DNA of 64,000 bases from Labia minor. Taxonomy: Eukaryota > Arthropoda > Insecta > Dermaptera > Spongiphoridae. A program made the position numbers and the translations under genes. A model generated the notes under the pieces. That model was not told the DNA's origin. It searched no databases and worked only from the letters and a program-made list of their open reading frames with translations. Location of the stretch: assembly GCA_963082975.1 (NCBI GenBank), contig OY720345.1, forward strand, positions 1,067,001-1,131,000, written 5' to 3'. Shown here one piece after another: positions 59,791 through 64,000 of this stretch; position 1 is the stretch's first letter; the number at the start of each line of letters is the position of its first letter.

Positions 59791-61640
59791 TGGCTTAATC
59801 TGCGCTTATGACCATTCGAGAGTAGACAGATTAACAAGAAATAAAGAGAATAGAGCCAAGCTAAGTATTTTAATATGTATATAATGAAGAACATAGATAA
59901 ATAATAAATAATTAGTCTGAGATTAAACCAATATCATATATAAATGGTGTAAAAAAAAAGATGAAAAAAAAAATAAATGGAATTGATATTCCAGTAAATC
60001 TCAACGAAAATCATTATATTCGAGAGAGTATGGATATTTTAAAGGGGAAGGAGATAACAAATGCGGTGTCAAAAAGTATTGAGAGGGTTCATTTTTCACC
60101 GATGATGGCATGTCTTTGTTTCTCTCTCTCTCTCTCTCTCTCTCTACATAGTTGTTTTGAATTTTTTTTTATTGGATAATTCAATCAAGATGAATTCTTT
60201 TTTTTTTCAAAATCAGGAAGAAAAAATTGTTCTTTTTTTTCGAAAAATTAAGACAAATATCCCATTCACTTAAAAACAATCTCATTTGCTCACATATATT
60301 TCCACTTTTTACTGAAATAAGATACCAAATAGGTAATTTATAATAGAAAAGACCAAAAAGCAAGTTTTTTGTTTGTTATCTTTGGAATGTCTCCAAACAA
60401 ATGTGATTCATAAATATAATTCTATTTCGCACCAAGTTGGATATTTTCAAAATATTATATAGATATATATAGAAAGAAAGAAAGAGAGAGAGAGAGTTAA
60501 TTTTTGATATCAATTAATTAATTTAATATACCTACATAATACAACTATAGTTAAATTTATATAAAATAAACATAGTTAAAATTTGTTGGAATAATTATTG
60601 TGGAAGAATTTATAAAAAACAAATATTTAATCAATTGAACCATTTTGTTATTTTGTTAAAATGGTTATTCCCTTTTCTATTAAAATAAAATGATTAAATG
60701 ATTATCTGAATAATTCTGCAATAATATTTAATAGATTAATCGATTAATAATTACGAAATTAATCTTTTAAAATTATAATTTAAATTAATATTCTAGTTAA
60801 GAACTTCTTAAAGTATAATGACAGAAAGAAATGAAAAGTTTTGAAAAGTATCTGGAATAGTCATTAATAGTCTGTAAGAACAGGTGCTAGCAAGGGATGA
60901 CATTAAGGGATGATGGTGACCAAAGGGACTCGATTAAGAGCAACTGACAGAAGACGGCTACAGGATAGGAACTTATTCCAGCTGTCAAGATATTAAACCA
61001 CCTCCTCAAGTATATAAATTGGATCATTATAGTCCCCCTGTTTCGTAATAGATTCACTACCAATATTCTACCAATTCCAAGGTATTTCATTTATTTTAAA
61101 ATCTGCTTTCACGATTAGTTAATTTTAATTAAAATCATTTTACAACTTAATTTACTTAATGTTATTATTATTAGGATCAAGAGATTAAATTCGTTCTGGG
61201 TTTAGCCTGATTGTCTTTTTTTATAGGCAATTGTCATTTATAATAAATAATAATATATCTTTCAATGTTCTTCTTATTGGGAATTAATTCGACAATCAGT
61301 GGATGGAATTTGTGTTTTACCAACTTTTTTTTTTCTAATTTCAAATGTATATTCGACTATAAAGGTCAAAAGAGAGGATAGAGAGGGGTGAGGGGAGTGG
61401 AGGTTGTTTGAATATGCATTAGCCTGGCAGTCCTGATTGGATTTTGCTTGTCACTAAAACACTAGGATTACAAGTAACCCCAAAACCAAAACCAATTGTC
61501 TTTGCAAAAGAAAGAAAAAACTAAAAACAAAATTAAACGAAAATAAAAGACAAGAAGAGAATTTTTTTAACCAAAAAATAAAATAATTTCATTATTAATA
61601 AAAAAGATAATTGGAAATTTTGAATAATATATATATATAA
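59790..61640. other. AT-rich intergenic DNA
   Basis: TC microsatellite at 60119-60145 and GA run at 60480-60497. A GC-richer patch at 60885-61040 may be a very decayed LINE tail but is not assignable. No supported gene. Confidence 0.45.
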
Positions 61641-61642
61641 AA

Positions 61643-62481
61643 CAGGTGGTCTGAAAAGTTTATAGGCTGACATATACATGGCGGCACTAGTATTAAATCC
61701 ATATTTTTTTAGTTAGCACTAACCTTCAAAAGACGCGTCTATAAATTTGACAGCTGTTGCACAATTAGTTAGTTATCGAAGTTATAGAATTTTTTGTGAA
61801 AGAACTTTTGTTAATTTGAAATAATTGGAAACAAATGAATTTCATGTGTTGATAAAACATTGCTTTTTGGCGAAAAAATACTGTTGAAACAAAGGCTTGA
61901 TAAACATTATTCAGACTTAGAGAAGTGGTTTGTCAAGTTTAAACGAGACGAAATGAGCCCGAGGACGATAAACGCAGTGGACACCCCAAAGACGAAAACA
62001 TCAAAAAAGTTCACAAAATAATTTTTGATAATCGCAAAGTGAAGAAGTTGAGTGAGATAGCTGAGATCCTAAAGATATCAAAGGAACGTGTTGCATGAAT
62101 ACATGGATATGAGAAAGCTCTGTTCAAAGTGGGTGCCGCGCGAGCTGACAATCGACCAAAAACAACAACGAATCGATGATTCTAAGGAGTGTTTGGAGCT
62201 TTTCAAACGAAATAAAAATCCGAATTTTTGCGTCGATTTGTGACTATGGATGAAACATGGCTCCATCATTTCACACCGGAGTCCAATCGACAGTCAGCCA
62301 ATTGGACTGCAAGCCTATTTTGAGGCTAAAGACAAATCATATTATAAAAATGGTATCGAAAAATTATAGGTCCACTATAATCACTGTATCACCCTCGAAG
62401 AGAACTATATTGAATAATAAAAACAAATTATAACCAAAAATTTTTTTTTCTATTTCAGCCTACGAACTTTTCAGCCCATCT
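61643..62481 (+). mobile_element. mariner element, internally deleted
   Basis: Left end ACAGGTGGTCTGAAAAGTTT and right end (rc) ACAGATGGGCTGAAAAGTTC, both continuing to AGGCTGA. The right end abuts TA; the left edge has two extra bases after TA. Confidence 0.85.
61835..62408 (+). pseudogene. mariner transposase, stops and catalytic-core deletion
   Basis: Translation across frameshifts gives FHVLIKHCFLA, helix-turn-helix remnants (ISKER-like at about 62080), then TMDETWLHHF-like sequence at about 62245, which holds the first catalytic Asp. It jumps from QSANWTA directly to YFEAKDKSYYKNGIEKL and the C-terminus, so roughly 110-120 residues with the other two Asp residues are deleted. Non-functional. 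Confidence 0.8.
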
Positions 62482-62516
62482 GTTATATTTATATATGTAT
62501 TTTATATTTAAAAAAA

Positions 62517-62572
62517 TATGAGTTGTGGCCAGGCACAGAACCCACTGACGATTTGAAATTTAATTTCCAAAC
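62517..62572 (+). repeat. Family B 5'-end fragment
   Basis: ATGAGTTGTGGCCAGGCACAG...TGACGATTTGAAATTTAATTTCC corresponds to the first 60 bp of family B elements, decayed. Confidence 0.55.
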
Positions 62573-62599
62573 AACATTATATATATGTATATATATATA

Positions 62600-63965
62600 A
62601 AGTATATCTTGCTTCTTCTTGCTACGGCTTCTCCTTCAGAAGTTTGCCGATCAGTATGGCTATTTTCACCCTTGAAACCACAGCTCGGAACAACTCCGCC
62701 GAAGACAGACCAAACCACTCCCTCAAATTTCCGAGCCAAGAGATTCTTCTTCTCCCGGGTCCTCTTCTTCCTTGGATCTTTCCCTGTATTATCAACCGAA
62801 GAAGATGGTATCTGGCCCCCCGACAGACATGACCCAAGTACTGCAGCCTCCTTCTTTTTACGGAGTCAAGAACCTCCTTTTCTTTGTTCATTCTCCGTAG
62901 GATTTCTTCATTTGACACTTTATCGACCCAGGAGACTCGAAGCATGCGCCTATAGCACCACATTTCAAAGGCTTCAATCCTTTTTGTTGTTTCTTGAGTC
63001 AGGGTCCAAGCTTCAACGCCATATAAGAGTATGCAGAACGTAGCAACGGAGTAATCTCATCCTTAACTCTAATTTCAAATAATTGGTTGATAGCAAAGTA
63101 CGCACTCTTCCAAAAGCTGTTCGCGCCTGTTCAATTCTGGCCATTATCTCTTTGCGCTGCTGCCCCTCTGCGTTAAGCCAGGTGCCAAGGTATTTATAGG
63201 ACCGGACGTTTTCTATCAGCTTATTACCCACGCGCAGCACAATTGGAGTAGGACTGGACCTCCTTGAGATGACAAGTGTTTTGGTTTTGGAAGTATTAAT
63301 TTGTAGACCATATTCCTCACTGACTCTATTTACCACCTTCATCATTCTTTCAAGATCTTCAATATTATCTGCGATGATTACTGTATCGTCTGCGTACCTA
63401 ATGTTGTTTATAGGCGTTCCATTGACAATAATACCTCCTGGATCATCTCCCAATGCTTCACGAAATATGTTTTCTGAATACATATTGAAAAGTAAAGGCG
63501 ACAAGATACATCTCTGTCTTACTCCCTTTAAAATTTCAATTTGTTCTGACTGATGGTTATCCATTTTAACAGAGGCAGTTTGATTCCAGTACAAGTCCTT
63601 AATAAGTCTTATGTCCCGATAATCAATCCCACGATCTTCTAAAATCCTCATTAATTTATCGTGCTTTACGTTATCAAAAGCCTTGCTATAATCAACAAAG
63701 CAAGCATAGACATCTTTGTTAATGTCAAGACATCTTTGGGCCAACACATTAAAGGAAAAAAGGGCTTCACGCGTTTCTAGGCCATTTCGAAAACCAAACT
63801 GGGTCTCGCTAATGTCCTCTTCGCACTTCTTATAGATCCTTTGGTGGATAATCTTAAGAAGGATTTTCAATATTTGACTCATCAGGCTAATTGTTCTATA
63901 ATCATCACATCTGGTGGCGTTTGGCTTTTTCGGAAGGGCGACGAATGTTGACCTGAGCCAGTCAT
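62600..63965 (-). pseudogene. Non-LTR retrotransposon reverse transcriptase, 5'-truncated, one frameshift
   Basis: The minus-strand frame is open from about 63965 (WLRSTFVALPKK) to 63013. Counting from the Met at 63882, the RT palm shows QFGFR (28-32), FVDYSKAFD with the first catalytic Asp (62-70), GVRQRCILSP (120-129) and YADD (163-166). LQINTSKTK follows, and then SYKYLGTWL. Motif B normally reads GVRQGC; here Gly is Arg. At about 63025 a single-base shift separates this from the C-terminal part (62963-62622) with MLRVSWVDKVSNEEIL and RRRLQYLGHV, ending LLKEKP. The endonuclease half is absent; a TA repeat borders the truncation at the window edge. It is the least decayed LINE here, hence probably recent, but the frameshift and the Gly-to-Arg change argue against activity. 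Confidence 0.85.
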
Positions 63966-64000
63966 ATAGTATAAAGTAGTATATATATATAGTATATATA

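Noticed and set aside
60887-61090. Possible LINE tail or small minus-strand ORF
   Set aside because: Similarity to the RT C-terminus is too weak to assign by eye.

Overview
This is a gene-poor, strongly AT-rich stretch of an animal nuclear genome, most likely an insect. The evidence is a short-intron gene with GTAAGT-type splice donors, an arthropod-style TCAGT initiator, and Helitron, mariner, pogo, hAT, LINE and Penelope-type debris. Some element styles resemble those seen in Hemiptera, but I cannot name the species. No bacterial, organellar, rRNA or tRNA genes are visible.

Only one host gene can be supported: a small three-exon plus-strand gene at 49817-51216. It encodes about 128 residues: a basic N-terminus, proline-rich heptads each starting with cysteine, and one hydrophobic segment near the C-terminus. 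Both splice junctions keep the frame. I do not recognise the family.

Most of the structured sequence is transposon. There are two Helitron-type families. The larger has ends at 8394, 16862, 19015, 23642, 31156, 33999-34002, 38335, 39280, 41010 and 41525-43543, plus a relic at 55580. Its 3' end has a GC-rich hairpin followed by CTAG, and several copies carry a captured LINE reverse-transcriptase fragment. The second has ends at 6999, 11257 and 45729. Two shorter families have subterminal inverted repeats and simple-sequence cores, as in DINE-1/Helentron-like elements: family A (5244, 24495, 35809, 58742) and family B (10294, 26344, 30412, 46683, 48522). Other elements are a pogo/Tigger element keeping only its DNA-binding ORF (1710-2603), an hAT relic with perfect 8-bp target duplications (5942-6427), a small hAT MITE (54097-54239), mariner relics (34838, 55924, 61643), LINE pieces (15480, 25500, 53760, 56079, 62600-63965) and Penelope-type terminal motifs (34375 and 58100).

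Between the repeats lie unique blocks of about 150-700 bp with higher G+C and no convincing ORF (3470, 4430, 12290, 13010, 17440, 21940, 27640, 28860, 36540, 44380, 51450, 54300, 57110, 59500). They contain sites resembling Exd/Hox, TCF, CTCF and nuclear-receptor motifs. This layout suits a gene desert next to a developmental regulator, but that is inference. Notable structures include a 435-bp near-perfect palindrome (57915-58349), a 92-nt hairpin (47374-47465), a fold-back inversion inside one Helitron (42231-42307) and a 53-bp perfect duplication (35116 and 35385).
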